Part shown: in pieces, positions 10,812 through 20,987 of the stretch | How the letters are laid out: every line of letters starts with the position of its first letter | How positions within the stretch are numbered: position 1 is the stretch's first letter | Assembly (NCBI GenBank): GCA_019096065.1 | Contig: JAGUCH010000001.1 | Span: 12,524,001 to 12,588,000, forward strand | DNA length: 64,000 nt | Origin: Paracyclopina nana | Taxonomy: Eukaryota; Arthropoda; Copepoda; Cyclopoida; Cyclopettidae | Reading direction: 5' to 3' | Notes under the pieces: generated by a model | What the model was told of the DNA's origin: nothing | The model's input: only the letters and a program-made list of their open reading frames with translations | Database searches by the model: none | Position numbers and translations under genes: made by a program

Positions 10812-11231
10812 GGTTAAAAAGTACAAGGTTTCAGTTTTTAAAGAGCCGTGACTAGCAAAAAGCTGAAAAGTAAACAAAGTCTCGAAAGAGATGTAACCGC
10901 GTCCACGATTCGTCAAGGACTGATGACGTCACTCGTGAATTCTTCACGAGGCGGGGAAGGATTCGAACCGTGAACTGCGCGGCAAAAAGCCGTAAACAAA
11001 CAGGGTGCGAGTTGAGCAAAGCGTCACATGGCGTGAAGACCAATTCCGCTACATAAGAAAACACCCGGTTAGATTGACACGTAGGTAGCGGCAATAAATC
11101 ATCTCAACACAGGGGGCGAGCTCCAAGGTTACAAACTCAGCTTTCCCACTATAAAAGCGAGTCTTGAGGAAGACAAGCATCATTCCAATTCTCTAACGCA
11201 ACCCGATAAGTAGTGCTCGAAGCTCCCCAAG
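10812..11231 (+). promoter_or_regulatory. Intergenic control region of the element, before ORF3
   Basis: These 420 bases between pol and ORF3 are dense in signals. There is a palindromic CRE/ATF site TGACGTCA at 10924-10931. A perfect hairpin follows at once, with 8-bp arms CTCGTGAA/TTCACGAG at 10932-10950. On the minus strand there is a Pol III B-box-like GGTTCGAATCC at 10959-10969 and an A-box-like TAGCGGAATTG at 11041-11051. TATAAAAG lies at 11150-11157. The Pol III boxes are 82 bp apart and no clean tRNA cloverleaf forms. An element needing only LTR transcription would not require this arrangement. Confidence 0.5.
11150..11184 (+). promoter_or_regulatory. TATA/initiator pair, putative ORF3 promoter
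   Basis: TATAAAAG at 11150-11157 is followed by TCATT at 11180-11184, which fits the arthropod initiator TCA(G/T)T. With the A at 11182 as +1, the TATA box starts at -32, the spacing expected of RNA polymerase II core promoters. The ORF3 ATG lies 50 bases downstream. No convincing DPE is visible. This is inferred from sequence only. Confidence 0.5.
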
Positions 11232-12452
11232 ATGGCCCACCGAAGCAGCAATAGCTACGTCAAACACCGCCAAAGCTACCAAACAAAGCGAGGCCCGGTC
11301 CCGGAAGAAAAGCGGTACCCGTTCAACATTCCCCCGATATATGTGAGGGACCTGAAAAGTAAAGGTATGGACGTAGCTTCAGCCTTTTTTGACCCGAAAA
11401 ACCGCGTATTAGCGACCCCAGAAGTGGCGGGTCATTTTTCAAAGCTGACAATTGATCAGCTCAAGCAACGTCTGCCGTGGACAAAGCTGGACGAAGCGAG
11501 GCTGATCTACATAGCCAAAACCCGATTTGAAGATGCGTTGAAGCTGTATCCGGACTTGTATAACGCATATGTAAACGAGGCCCAGGCGATGGGTTTCACC
11601 GGCGATCTGTTCAAGCTCAGGCGTGAGCGACAAACCGAGGACGATAGGGAGTTGGCTCTGAAAGGTCACGTCTTCCTGAAAAGGGAACGAGAAACCTTGG
11701 AGCGCATGATTGCCGAGAAATCGGGGTCTGCATTAGCGTCGAGAAAGTCGAGCTCGGGCCCCTCGAAGCTGAGGGGTGCTGAGAGCCTGCCAAGGAACCA
11801 CGCCATCTCATTCTCGTTCAGAGACCCCAGGACTGACCCGATCGGCTTGGCATCCACACATTCCGGATCACAGGCAGTCGTCGTCCCGGTGACTGGCCTA
11901 GCGCACTTGCTCAAGAAGCACCCTGACGTCAGCGTACAGGACTTGTTTGACTTGGATCCAAGGCATCAATTGGAGGATCACCAGCGCTACCAGATCCGGA
12001 AAGGCGAGGCGGACTTTGTGGGGTACCTTCGAGGCCAGACCCGGCCGGTCCAGACCCCGGACTTGATCGACTTAACGGCCCCATCTACGTCATCGTCATC
12101 AGCTGCGGAATTCACTGACGAAAGCCCCATGACGTCAGGGACAACTACGCCAGCTACCTCGGTAACCTCCACAGACTCTGGAGCCATTATTCCAGTACCG
12201 CCGCCGCCACCGATGCCGAAGAGACCGTCCACACCGCCCCCAGGTCCCCCTAAGGCCTTGTCTACACGTCAGGCCCAAATCGATCAACTGAAGGCTGCAA
12301 TTGCCGCAGCCCCCCTTCCTTCCGTCGAGCAACTGTTTGCACCGAAACCCGAGGTCAAAGAAGAACACGCTAACGAAGAGCTCTTGGACCACCATTCCGA
12401 GGACGAGGACATGGCCGATGACGAGAAGCCGAACTACGATCTCCTTGATTGA
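11232..12452 (+). CDS. ORF3: intact 406-aa protein of unknown function in an LTR element
   Basis: This is the only unbroken long frame in the element, in the position where retroviral elements carry env. It has no signal peptide and no membrane span, so it is not an envelope protein. Residues 1-165 are basic and look helical and folded. Residues 165-215 are Ser/Arg-rich, 215-268 form a second possibly folded part, and 270-406 are low-complexity and acidic. Visible motifs are LIDLT at 278-282 followed by a Ser run (SUMO-interacting type), a proline run PVPPPPPMP at 321-329, VKEE at 375-378 (SUMO-acceptor consensus), and a repeated SV-x-x-LF at 234-239 and 364-369. Base composition is visibly richer in G+C than gag-pol. 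I recognise no family. A nuclear or adaptor role is a guess from the motifs. Confidence 0.75.
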   Translation: MAHRSSNSYVKHRQSYQTKRGPVPEEKRYPFNIPPIYVRDLKSKGMDVASAFFDPKNRVLATPEVAGHFSKLTIDQLKQRLPWTKLDEARLIYIAKTRFEDALKLYPDLYNAYVNEAQAMGFTGDLFKLRRERQTEDDRELALKGHVFLKRERETLERMIAEKSGSALASRKSSSGPSKLRGAESLPRNHAISFSFRDPRTDPIGLASTHSGSQAVVVPVTGLAHLLKKHPDVSVQDLFDLDPRHQLEDHQRYQIRKGEADFVGYLRGQTRPVQTPDLIDLTAPSTSSSSAAEFTDESPMTSGTTTPATSVTSTDSGAIIPVPPPPPMPKRPSTPPPGPPKALSTRQAQIDQLKAAIAAAPLPSVEQLFAPKPEVKEEHANEELLDHHSEDEDMADDEKPNYDLLD

Positions 12453-12474
12453 AGATTCAGCTGTTTCGCTGAAT

Positions 12475-12482
12475 GCGGGGAA
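12475..12482 (+). other. Short polypurine tract before the 3' LTR
   Basis: GCGGGGAA ends at the base before the TG of the 3' LTR, the place where plus-strand DNA priming starts. The uninterrupted purine run is only GGGGAA (12477-12482), which is short for a polypurine tract. Confidence 0.55.
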
Positions 12483-12729
12483 TGAAAGGAAAGTTCGATC
12501 TCCGTTCCACGCAACCTCGCTAGAAGAAGACGCTTCTCAGTCTACTTTGTCAGCTTACTGTTTGTCAGCTTATACCGCTAAAATATAGTCAGTTCTGTTT
12601 TGTTTCCCATATCAACAAGTTGTCCTTACTCGGCGCTTTTGTACGAAGTTCTTTATTCAAGACTTTGGCTTCACTGCGTATTCTGGAAGACTCTCCTAAG
12701 GCATAGTACCTCTGGTTATCTTCCTTTCA
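12483..12729 (+). repeat. 3' LTR (247 bp)
   Basis: This is the partner of 2315-2560. It begins TGAAAGG and ends CTTTCA. The only differences seen are a 2-base gain and a 1-base loss, which account exactly for the 1-bp length difference. Confidence 0.95.
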
Positions 12730-12734
12730 GGCCA
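12730..12734. repeat. Target-site duplication, right copy (GGCCA)
   Basis: This is identical to 2310-2314. Removing the element plus one copy would restore an uninterrupted ...AATGGCCAGCAACC... target. Confidence 0.93.
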
Positions 12735-14777
12735 GCAACCCATTCTTTGCTCGCACAAGCATATGAAATGTGACTAAATGCCATTATGGCAGGCTTAACT
12801 GCATGCCTGGGAATGGGTGCAAAGTTCAGCTCGCCCGTCGAAATGACAATCCCAACTATTCCTATCAAAGCCAACTTTGGCACTGGAGGAAGGCGCAATC
12901 AGCTTTTCTAGCTCGGCCTTTGATTTGTGTGTGCCACAAACTTTTCACGCCAATGCAGTGTCGACCAACAATGGGCGAGAAGCTTAATAAAGTGGCAGTG
13001 GTGCTGCTAGCCAGCTAGCTACAATTTCGATCTCGAATGTGCAATGCAGGGAAAAAATTGTTTTCCTACTATTAGAGCCAGCAACGAATGCACACGTACA
13101 CTTTGAGTTGGCTGCCAGGGCTCATTCCTAAGTAACTGAGCTCTGGCAAAAAAAAAGTGCAGTTGGGTTGCAGCGACGAAATACCAGAGTTGGGGGTCAA
13201 GCGAGAGGAAAACTGATTGTTATTATGTATGAGGAGGCTAAGGTAGCCATGTGAGTACTATGCATCATTGCTCCCATCTGCAATCTTTCCATACACACGT
13301 GAAAGAGGGGGAGTGTCCTGGCAAAGCGAGGCCCCCGGACAAGCATCATTAGCAAAGCGAGGGGTCAAGTTCCATAGGACACGACTTAGCATGGGCTGCA
13401 TTGCACATGTTGCAAAATGCTCGTGAGGCAAAAGATAATGCCCGCGCGGATTACATTGATTATTGGGACGATTCGGATGGGGGTGCCTAACCTAGCTTGA
13501 AAAATGGTAGGAAAATAGTTTTGTCTTTCTGACCTGTTTCGACGTGTCGTTTGGCGGCGTCCTGGATAAACTTTCAATTGGATCCATGACCCTCCACAAG
13601 CAGCCTCTCATGCATACTTAAAGGACCCGAATTTACATCCGCCGTCGCCATGAATTTTTCAGTCTTCTGCCGAGGAGCTTCCTGGCTGGCTCCCAGTGAG
13701 AAATGGCAATCGAAATCCGAGGGATCAGAGACAAATGAGGCCAAGTCCCGGTGTCTTCTTATTCCCCGAAGGACAATGCATCCTCGAATCTGGAAACGAA
13801 TCCAAATTGAAAGGGAGAAAGGGTCAGAGGTGCCAAATCGAACAAAATACCTGCCGATCGTTTCCCATTACGATCGAGAAAGTGCAATAATTCACTTTTT
13901 CACCTTTCAACCCAATTCTCACCTTTAAACCGATCGAAAACAATCAATGGGTGTCGGCAATAGAACGAAATATTTCGATCGGGGGAAAATCGGGACTAAA
14001 CACGAATGTGCTCAGAGAGCAGCATAACTACTAAAGAGCTGAGATGCTATCAAGATATGACCTGCGCGTTGACCTGCAGGTTGCACGCTTTTCGCTCAGC
14101 TTAGCAGCGACTCAGCAAATGACCGGCGTGCCGTAAGCGAACGCAAGCCAAAAACAAAACAGAAACTTTGTTAAAAACGCTTTTCGCTGTTTTCTTTCTC
14201 CCAACCAGATTTTCAAAATTGAGCTTTGCTTACGAAAGGGATTCATTTTTCACGCGCTTGCGTCGATAAAAATCCGGCTATTTATTTTGGCACACACTGC
14301 ACTGCAGTAACCTTACCATTCAGTCAAGTTTTCTCCCTTTACGTTGAAATTCAGAGCATAAAGCTCGAAGATTGACTTTTGCAGTTATGCTACTGCATGA
14401 GCTTGCAAAAAAAGAAGAATTATAGCTGCCCATTTTCAACCTCACAGTCGAGCCAGTAGTTCCGTAATTGACCGTTACATACATCTTCCAAAATTTTGAT
14501 AACCCCTCCAAGCTTTGTTTGCCTGCAAAATGTTTTTAATCACTGGGTCGTGAAATCAAGTTTGTTGGGCAACTTTGAAAACTGCTTTGCCTAAAACACG
14601 AATCAGAAGAAGATCCTCAACGCAAAATGCACCCCTTTTCCTGACAGCCTTGCATGCTATACCAAAATATACACTTTACGAGTTCACTATGGGAAACCAC
14701 TTGAAATTACATTCTCTCTGTAAATTCGTTCTGGGGGACCAACATTGATGCTTTTTGCGCCGCTGAAATTCAGTGCT
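12735..14777. other. Non-coding stretch
   Basis: I see no supported gene, RNA gene or repeat structure here. Short frames at 12770-13018 and 13650-13928 lack domain character. Confidence 0.5.
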
Positions 14778-15164
14778 TTATGTGAGGGGAAGTTTGGAGG
14801 TGTCCACAATGTGCATCACAGATTCATCATTTTCCACCCTTATCCTAAATGCATGGAAAGGGACTTGATTTCCTTCCCTGAACAACCAGAATTTGCAATC
14901 CTCCTTTCCTCCATAGATTTCTGAATACAACAACCATTTGTCAAAGGCTCCCAAAGAAGAAGATACATTTTCTTTGCCATGAATTCGAATTTTGACTTGG
15001 ATAAACGTGCGCTTTCCTTGATGTTGGGTAATGGAAAATAGTTGTAAGGAAATGGGGATGACACTTGTTTCCGTGGACTTCTCCTCAAGAACATGAACCT
15101 CAATTATCAAATAATGATGACGTGTAGGAAAGGTGAAAAAATTGGAGAAAGTAGCAATTTTCAC
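14778..15164 (-). CDS. Hypothetical exon or ORF, unassigned
   Basis: A 128-codon frame on the minus strand opens from a GTG just after an in-frame TGA and ends in TGA, so if real it is probably the last exon of a spliced gene. A pyrimidine-rich run with AG ends near 15083-15120 (on the minus strand TTTTTTCACCTTTCC, then ATTGAG or CTTGAG) and could serve as acceptor. The encoded stretch is mixed and protein-like (for example KWLLYSEIYGGKEDCKFWLF), and loosely recalls MATH/TRAF-like beta-sandwich segments, but no diagnostic motif is present. I do not recognise it, and it may be a chance frame. Confidence 0.25.
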   Translation of the reverse strand: MKIATFSNFFTFPTRHHYLIIEVHVLEEKSTETSVIPISLQLFSITQHQGKRTFIQVKIRIHGKENVSSSLGAFDKWLLYSEIYGGKEDCKFWLFREGNQVPFHAFRIRVENDESVMHIVDTSKLPLT

Positions 15165-15341
15165 GATTGAATTTCTTCCTCCTCGTATTCAGGTGCTGAG
15201 CTTGCTCTTCTTTGGAGCAATAAAATAAAGAAGGATTGAACTGTGGGACCCCCAGCGAGTCTCTCTCACGCTCTTGACTTTCGTGACATCCCCATTGTGT
15301 TTCCGATGTGACGATAAAAATATGGCCAGGTCTAATTGAAA

Positions 15342-15482
15342 ATGAAAATTCTAGCCTTGCTCGTGACTTCGTGCCTCCAAATGCTCAAGTCCAAGGCTTC
15401 CAAGGTTGCGTTGCGAACATTTGTTTCAGACAACATCACGGTTGGGAATGACTCAAAAAGGATTATCTTACTTGAGACCTAA
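15342..15482 (+). CDS. Hypothetical secreted-protein start (46 codons)
   Basis: The ATG at 15342 begins MKILALLVTSCLQMLKSKA. This has a basic residue, a hydrophobic core and small residues near 15-19, so it looks like a signal peptide. The frame stops at 15480-15482. An overlapping frame (15406-15702) continues with a protein-like stretch (GDVFVQFQCQNLS...), so the true gene may be spliced or frameshifted. No family is recognised, and it is listed as a possibility only. Confidence 0.2.
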   Translation: MKILALLVTSCLQMLKSKASKVALRTFVSDNITVGNDSKRIILLET

Positions 15483-15702
15483 AGGTGACGTCTTCGTGCA
15501 ATTTCAATGTCAAAACCTGAGTACATATAAGCACAACATATACCGAGATGGAATACTGTGGGATAATCATTATGCCTACATGCCTATTATAACTTCCATA
15601 TTTCACACCAGCAAATCTATCCTCTTCCCTACCTGGCATTACACTAGCTTTAAGAGGCAAAAATTGATGGTCTTTCTCACATGCCCAAGTTCAAGATGCT
15701 AG

Positions 15703-18700
15703 GATTACGATCTCGAGAGTAATCGATGGTGCAATATGTCAATAGAGATCCCCCAAAAAATAGAGCTTTAAAAGAGGCTTATAGTAAGGCATTCAAATTA
15801 ATGAACGTCGCCTAATTGGATCGGAGAAATAGATCGCGTGAGACCCCGCCTTAAAATTACCTTCATTGCTTCCTATATTGCTCATTTGTTTTACTACGCA
15901 TATGTACTCATTGAAAATTTTCCCATGCTGCAGAGGACGACGGGTTTTGCCTATGAATCAGGTAAAAAGAGTTGGGCAAAGGGCAAAAGACCTTGAGTGG
16001 ATGAGGAGGTATAACAAACTTGTCTATATGCTAGTTCTGTGGTTGCCTCTACTGCTGCGACGCTCCTAACGACGTTCTGAAAACTAGATGAGCAACACAT
16101 CTCCTCCCGGTGTGTTTTTTGGTTGTGTCTCCAGGGTCTGCCTGCTGAAATTGGGACGAGGAGATGCTGGAAAAAAGACGTCAGAGCTGCTAAATACAAT
16201 TTCCTTCCAAGCCTGCTAGCTGGCCTCTTTGTAGGATTACTTTCCGTCCGGTCGAGTCTGAGGATCCACTCCCAGTTGCTGTCAAACTGCATGCTGAAAA
16301 AAGTAAGTTGCTGGGAATGGACGCACACATTTCTTTAATTAACCTCTGCAATTGAACCTTTCAGTTGCAATGCAGCTTCGCCAGGGAGATCCTCTTAAAG
16401 AGCCCCTTACACTAATCCGTTGAGTTGTGTGCTTGTAATGCAATGTAAAAGCAGCTTTTTTGAAGAGGCTCTTTGTTGTAGTGTGATTCCTGGCAGGATC
16501 AATTTACTCTGGTTGGACTACAAAAGAGCAGGAAAAATGAAAGGCCATATGTCTTCATCGATTTCCTAAGAGCAGTAGCATAGCAGGCTGAGTGTTGAAG
16601 GGCCAGTTGTTGGTTTTCAACGTCCAGCAGTAGAAGGATACAAAACACGCGAGGACCATTTCAAGCCCTTTCATGCGAAGAAGGGGAGGAAGAAGAAAAG
16701 AGCATCAAAACTAACTAGAGAAGGAAAGGATGGACGAATGGATGGATGGCTCGAAAGAAACACGATGGCCACAAAAAAAGTTAATGAATTAGTGGAAAAA
16801 TACCACTTTCCCTTTTTTGCTAATATCCTTCCACTTATATACCATATTAGCTGTTGGTCTGTTACGCGAAGGCAAACAGCGAGGAATAGTTTTTTTGCCC
16901 CTGCTTCGCCCCCAAGTGAATTTGTATAGATATATCGACCAATTCCATAGAGAATCTGGCGTCAGTGAAGCGTGTTATTTTCGGTCAAATGGAACTACTA
17001 AGGCAGTAGCAGACGTGCCCAGCATTAACACATTTCCTCATCTCTCTTCGGTTTGTTCGAGTGGTGGGTAAAGTTTTCTTCCTCCTGGCTCCCCTTTTTT
17101 ACCCCCGCCACTAGCTAGCTGCTTGACACTTTGGAATAACATTTGTGGCAGCATTGCAATATTATCCTGACACGAGAATCATGCCCAGAATTTTCTCCCA
17201 CTGCATGTGCGCTGCTATATTACCCATTTGACCTAATTCCACAAGGGACTGTCCCATTAAAATTGCCATTTACCGCGTCATTCATTGATGGGGCTCACTC
17301 TATGAAAATTGCTTGTCCGATCCATCTTCAAGCATGTCTAGTTCGGAGGCAGAGGTCAAGCTGTTTTTCCTTAAAAGAAGGATGGAGTGTTTTTATCGCA
17401 AGCTCATAAAAACTGCATCTAAAAGTGGAGTAGAAAGTTTTCATGCGCTTTTAAGCTCTGCTACTTTTGTGAAAAGAATGCTCATTTGAAGAGTTTTATA
17501 AACCAGTAGTAGCATTACAATGGAGTAAAGTGTGGCCAAAGCCGATTATTTCAGGCTGAATAATCACGTATGCGTTAGGTCAGTTGAATTTCGGAGCATG
17601 ATGATGAGATTTTCAGGCTTGTTGACCCAAAGAGCTCTTGTGCATTGCAATCTGTCAAATCAAGTTATCCTTGCTATTCTGCACCACTTTTCTCCTCTTC
17701 TCTGCGCGGAATGTTGCGGCATGACATGGGAAATGTTTTTTGCTTTGTCGCAGCCGTATTGAAACGCGGTGAGGGCAACCCAGTGCAGTACCGTGAGCAG
17801 CAAGTAGAGGTTATTCATTTCCTTTCATCATCAACTTTCCCCCACTTTTCTCGAACCAATTCACAAGAAGAAAACCTCCTGCATGCCCCCTAAGTATTTG
17901 CTTTGATAGGTATTTTATGATAATTGCATTGAAATAGTACACAATGCTACCAGGCGCAGCCAGGCTATTAGAAACCCAAGTGCATATTGACTTCCGCACA
18001 AAAGCTTAATTGGCTCCTTCCATGCAAGTAATTTCAATGTATATGCTCGTTTTAATTGGTCGGAAACAGGTAGCTGCAAGTTGTTGCCATTTTTGGCATT
18101 TTACCTCGTCGCCGTGAATCGTCCAAGGCTTCCCCCCAAAATTGCTAGCGCGTTTTAATGGGATAGATGACAAATTGCCCCTATGGTTGATCATAAAGCA
18201 GCGAAAATGTCTCATTTCAAGGTTCGACCCAGCAGCAGAAGTCATTTAGCTTGCCACATGGTGAGGTCAAAAGCCAAAAATGTTAAATGGCTTCAAGTAA
18301 AGTAGTCTGCTTTGCTGACATTTATCACCTCGTGAAAAGTTTGCCCAAAACGGCCTTTCAGCTGCGAACAAGGTACATTAGGGGCCCCATCTTTGCCGTG
18401 ACCAATCTTTAAAACCCACAAAAGCCCACAGTGAATGATGATTGTTATCGCCCAACTATTTCTTGGAGAACCTTTCAATAATTGCTGTGGACAAACAATC
18501 ATAATCTTGCCCGAGTCGTGAGACTTTTGGGTCTGAAATGCACAGATCATTATGAAGATACTGACAGCATCACGCAGCAAAAACGATTGGCCTTTTTCAA
18601 AGCCAACAACAACTGCAGAAAAATGGCAGAAGCCCAAAATGCACCGCTCATCGTTGATCGATTGCGCGCCCATTTTTTCCTTTATGCTTCGGGTCCAAGA

Positions 18701-20987
18701 TCCCTTTATATGGCAAAGCTCCGACTTGATTGATCTCCTTCTTTTGCTTATGCACATGAAAATATGCTGCTATACACGTTTAGTAGCGTGGTTTCTGCTA
18801 ATATAAAGCGTACGACCCTAATCCGATCGGATTTACGTACGGCTGCGACGGAAATTAAAGATTTTCCCGACTTCATATAATAATGAATGGATCGACTGCC
18901 ATAGGTATATAGTATATGAAGATCAAGCCGAGATTCCGAAATGTCAAGGTCTAGAAGCCAAAAAGATTTTTATCGAAATTTTATGCTGCCCTTAGCTACC
19001 ACTGCGAGAGCAAATGATGCATATTTAGGCCCTTTACTCGTACTTTTTATGAAAAAGGCATCAACCCTGAACATAGCAGTGCATTTTAACCTATTAAACG
19101 ACGGCCCCATTCGTAGCCTAGTATGTAACATAAAAGATTCGTTTTTGCTCGCCATCTTCTTTTAGGGGCCTATTGAAATAAAACTTAGGCCTCGAGCGAG
19201 AAAATTGGCTATGCGAGAAACAAGGTCAGGATGCTGCACAATTGGAGCAATTCTCCAACTCTTTCAACACATCGGAACTGCAAATGCAAAAAGGAAGCTC
19301 TTATGTCATTACAGCAGGGATGGATAGCTAAAAATATTGGCGAACCTTGACTTCGTTCTTCTTCTTGTCATCACCGTAAGTTGCTCAACTTCCGGTGTCG
19401 ACCCTCAAATCCCTGACTCCTGTCAAAGGGTACCACACCACCTCGAGCATTTATCCTGCTAGACAAAAAGGTGGTGGCATTTCACAACAGCGAAGAAGGT
19501 CCCATTAAAAATGCCTTGTCACAATCATTGAGCCGTTTCCCATAGGCTGCGTACTAGCTAAATCGGCAAAAAGAATGTAGATGAGCATTAAGTTTCACTT
19601 TTCCGAGCAATTGACGCAGCTTCTTTGGTGATGATGGTGAATACACACTCACTTCCATGTCATTTTCTCAGGATAGTAGATTGATATGTCGTCGTAGTAT
19701 GTTAGTATATCATTATCATGCTTGCGCACTGCACTCATTCACTTCTTGATAGATAATAGAGTCGCGCGCGGGGCCTTCTTTGTGTCATTTACGATCTAAT
19801 TTCCAGATCCATCTCTCCTTCAGAATAATAATAATACACTCAGGACATCACAAACGCTACATCGTGACGGTGACGTAACACTCTCATCTTCCGATCAATT
19901 TCCCTGAGTAAAAAAACAGGCATCCAAAATCAATCTGTACTTCGATACAACGCAAACAGCATGTGTAGGCGAGTAATGGTCTTCTGTTAGATCACCTTCG
20001 GTTCTGTTTTCCCCTTTCATGAGTTATGGGGGAGGGAAATATGGCTACACATCTAAGTGCCCATCTTGGAGCGCAGCAATTTCTCATCCAAAAAAACCTC
20101 ATGATGGTTCACTAAATAGGTACTATGTCTCCCATCTTCATATTTATTGAGCACCACTGCAGAAAGAGAAGCTCGCAACCAAGGTTAATTGAGTCCCTCT
20201 TTTTTAAAGAAAATGAGCCAGGATTACTAAGTTGGCCTTTTCCTCACACTCAAGAGGAAAGAACACTAGTTGGTAAAAGATGGCTCCTAAAGATATTAGC
20301 AAAATGGCCCTAAACTTAAAACGTGACATAACTGCTCCCAACTCGTTGCTACCTACCAAAATGGTCTGTGTCTCTCCTCTGCAAACTACTTCAACTTGCT
20401 GAAGAAGATAGCACGAGGAAAAGAAGCCTTAATAAACATGTATGGGTCAGGATTTCCCCACGTGCTCTCCTGAGAATTTCTTGTATGGGTCCCAGCTGGC
20501 TCATACTGCCAGCGCAGAAGGCATTCCTGCTTCTCTTCCTTCTCTTCTTGGACAAGAATAACTCATTTCAAGCAAGCTTGACTCCCACAGTTGGCTATTG
20601 TTTCAGATGCCAGAAATATGCAGCTTTCACTTGCTAGAATATTTACCATGATAAAGTGACCGAGAAGGTTGGATAATAAAGGCTTCATCCAAGTGGAAAG
20701 TGATTAGGTGCAACCTCGGCTGCAGTGATTCAATCAGGAGCCTCTACGGCCACAAGGACGAAGGTCACAAGGTCATATTAGCGGGATATCCATTAAGCCA
20801 ACTTTCTCGAGTAGCATCCATTTTTTCTCAATCAAAACCGTGATGAGCCTGAAAACATTTAATGATGTCATTTTATTCAGCGGTACAATTTCATGCTAAA
20901 TCACGCAACCTGAGCGATCGTATTAGAATAGAACGCAGCCGAGAGCGTTATCACTTAATTTAAGGTTACGATAACAAACTTTAAATT
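15703..20987. other. Non-coding stretch upstream of the glycosidase
   Basis: No frame in these 5.3 kb shows a domain I recognise on either strand. The longest (18293-18757, minus, 154 codons) is unlike any family. No tRNA, rRNA or transposon end was seen. Confidence 0.45.

Larger units (their letters stand above)
2315..12729 (+). mobile_element. Full-length BEL/Pao-type LTR retrotransposon
   Basis: This is a 10,415-bp element bounded by near-identical LTRs (TG...CA) and a perfect GGCCA duplication. Inside, in order, are a primer-binding site, a 1.3-kb leader, gag with a zinc knuckle, protease, reverse transcriptase, RNase H, integrase with a DUF5641-like tail, an extra intact ORF, a short purine tract and the 3' LTR. 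The gag-like DUF1759 region, the CX2CX4HX4C knuckle followed by a second Cys/His cluster, and the order PR-RT-RH-IN identify the BEL/Pao superfamily. At 10.4 kb it is longer than typical BEL elements (roughly 6-9 kb), owing to the leader and the third ORF. Gag-pol is split into many overlapping frames, so this copy as assembled cannot make a complete polyprotein. Confidence 0.95.

Noticed and set aside
11232..12452. ORF3 as an envelope gene
   Set aside because: No signal peptide, transmembrane segment, cleavage site or Cys pattern, and the protein is soluble and acidic at its end.
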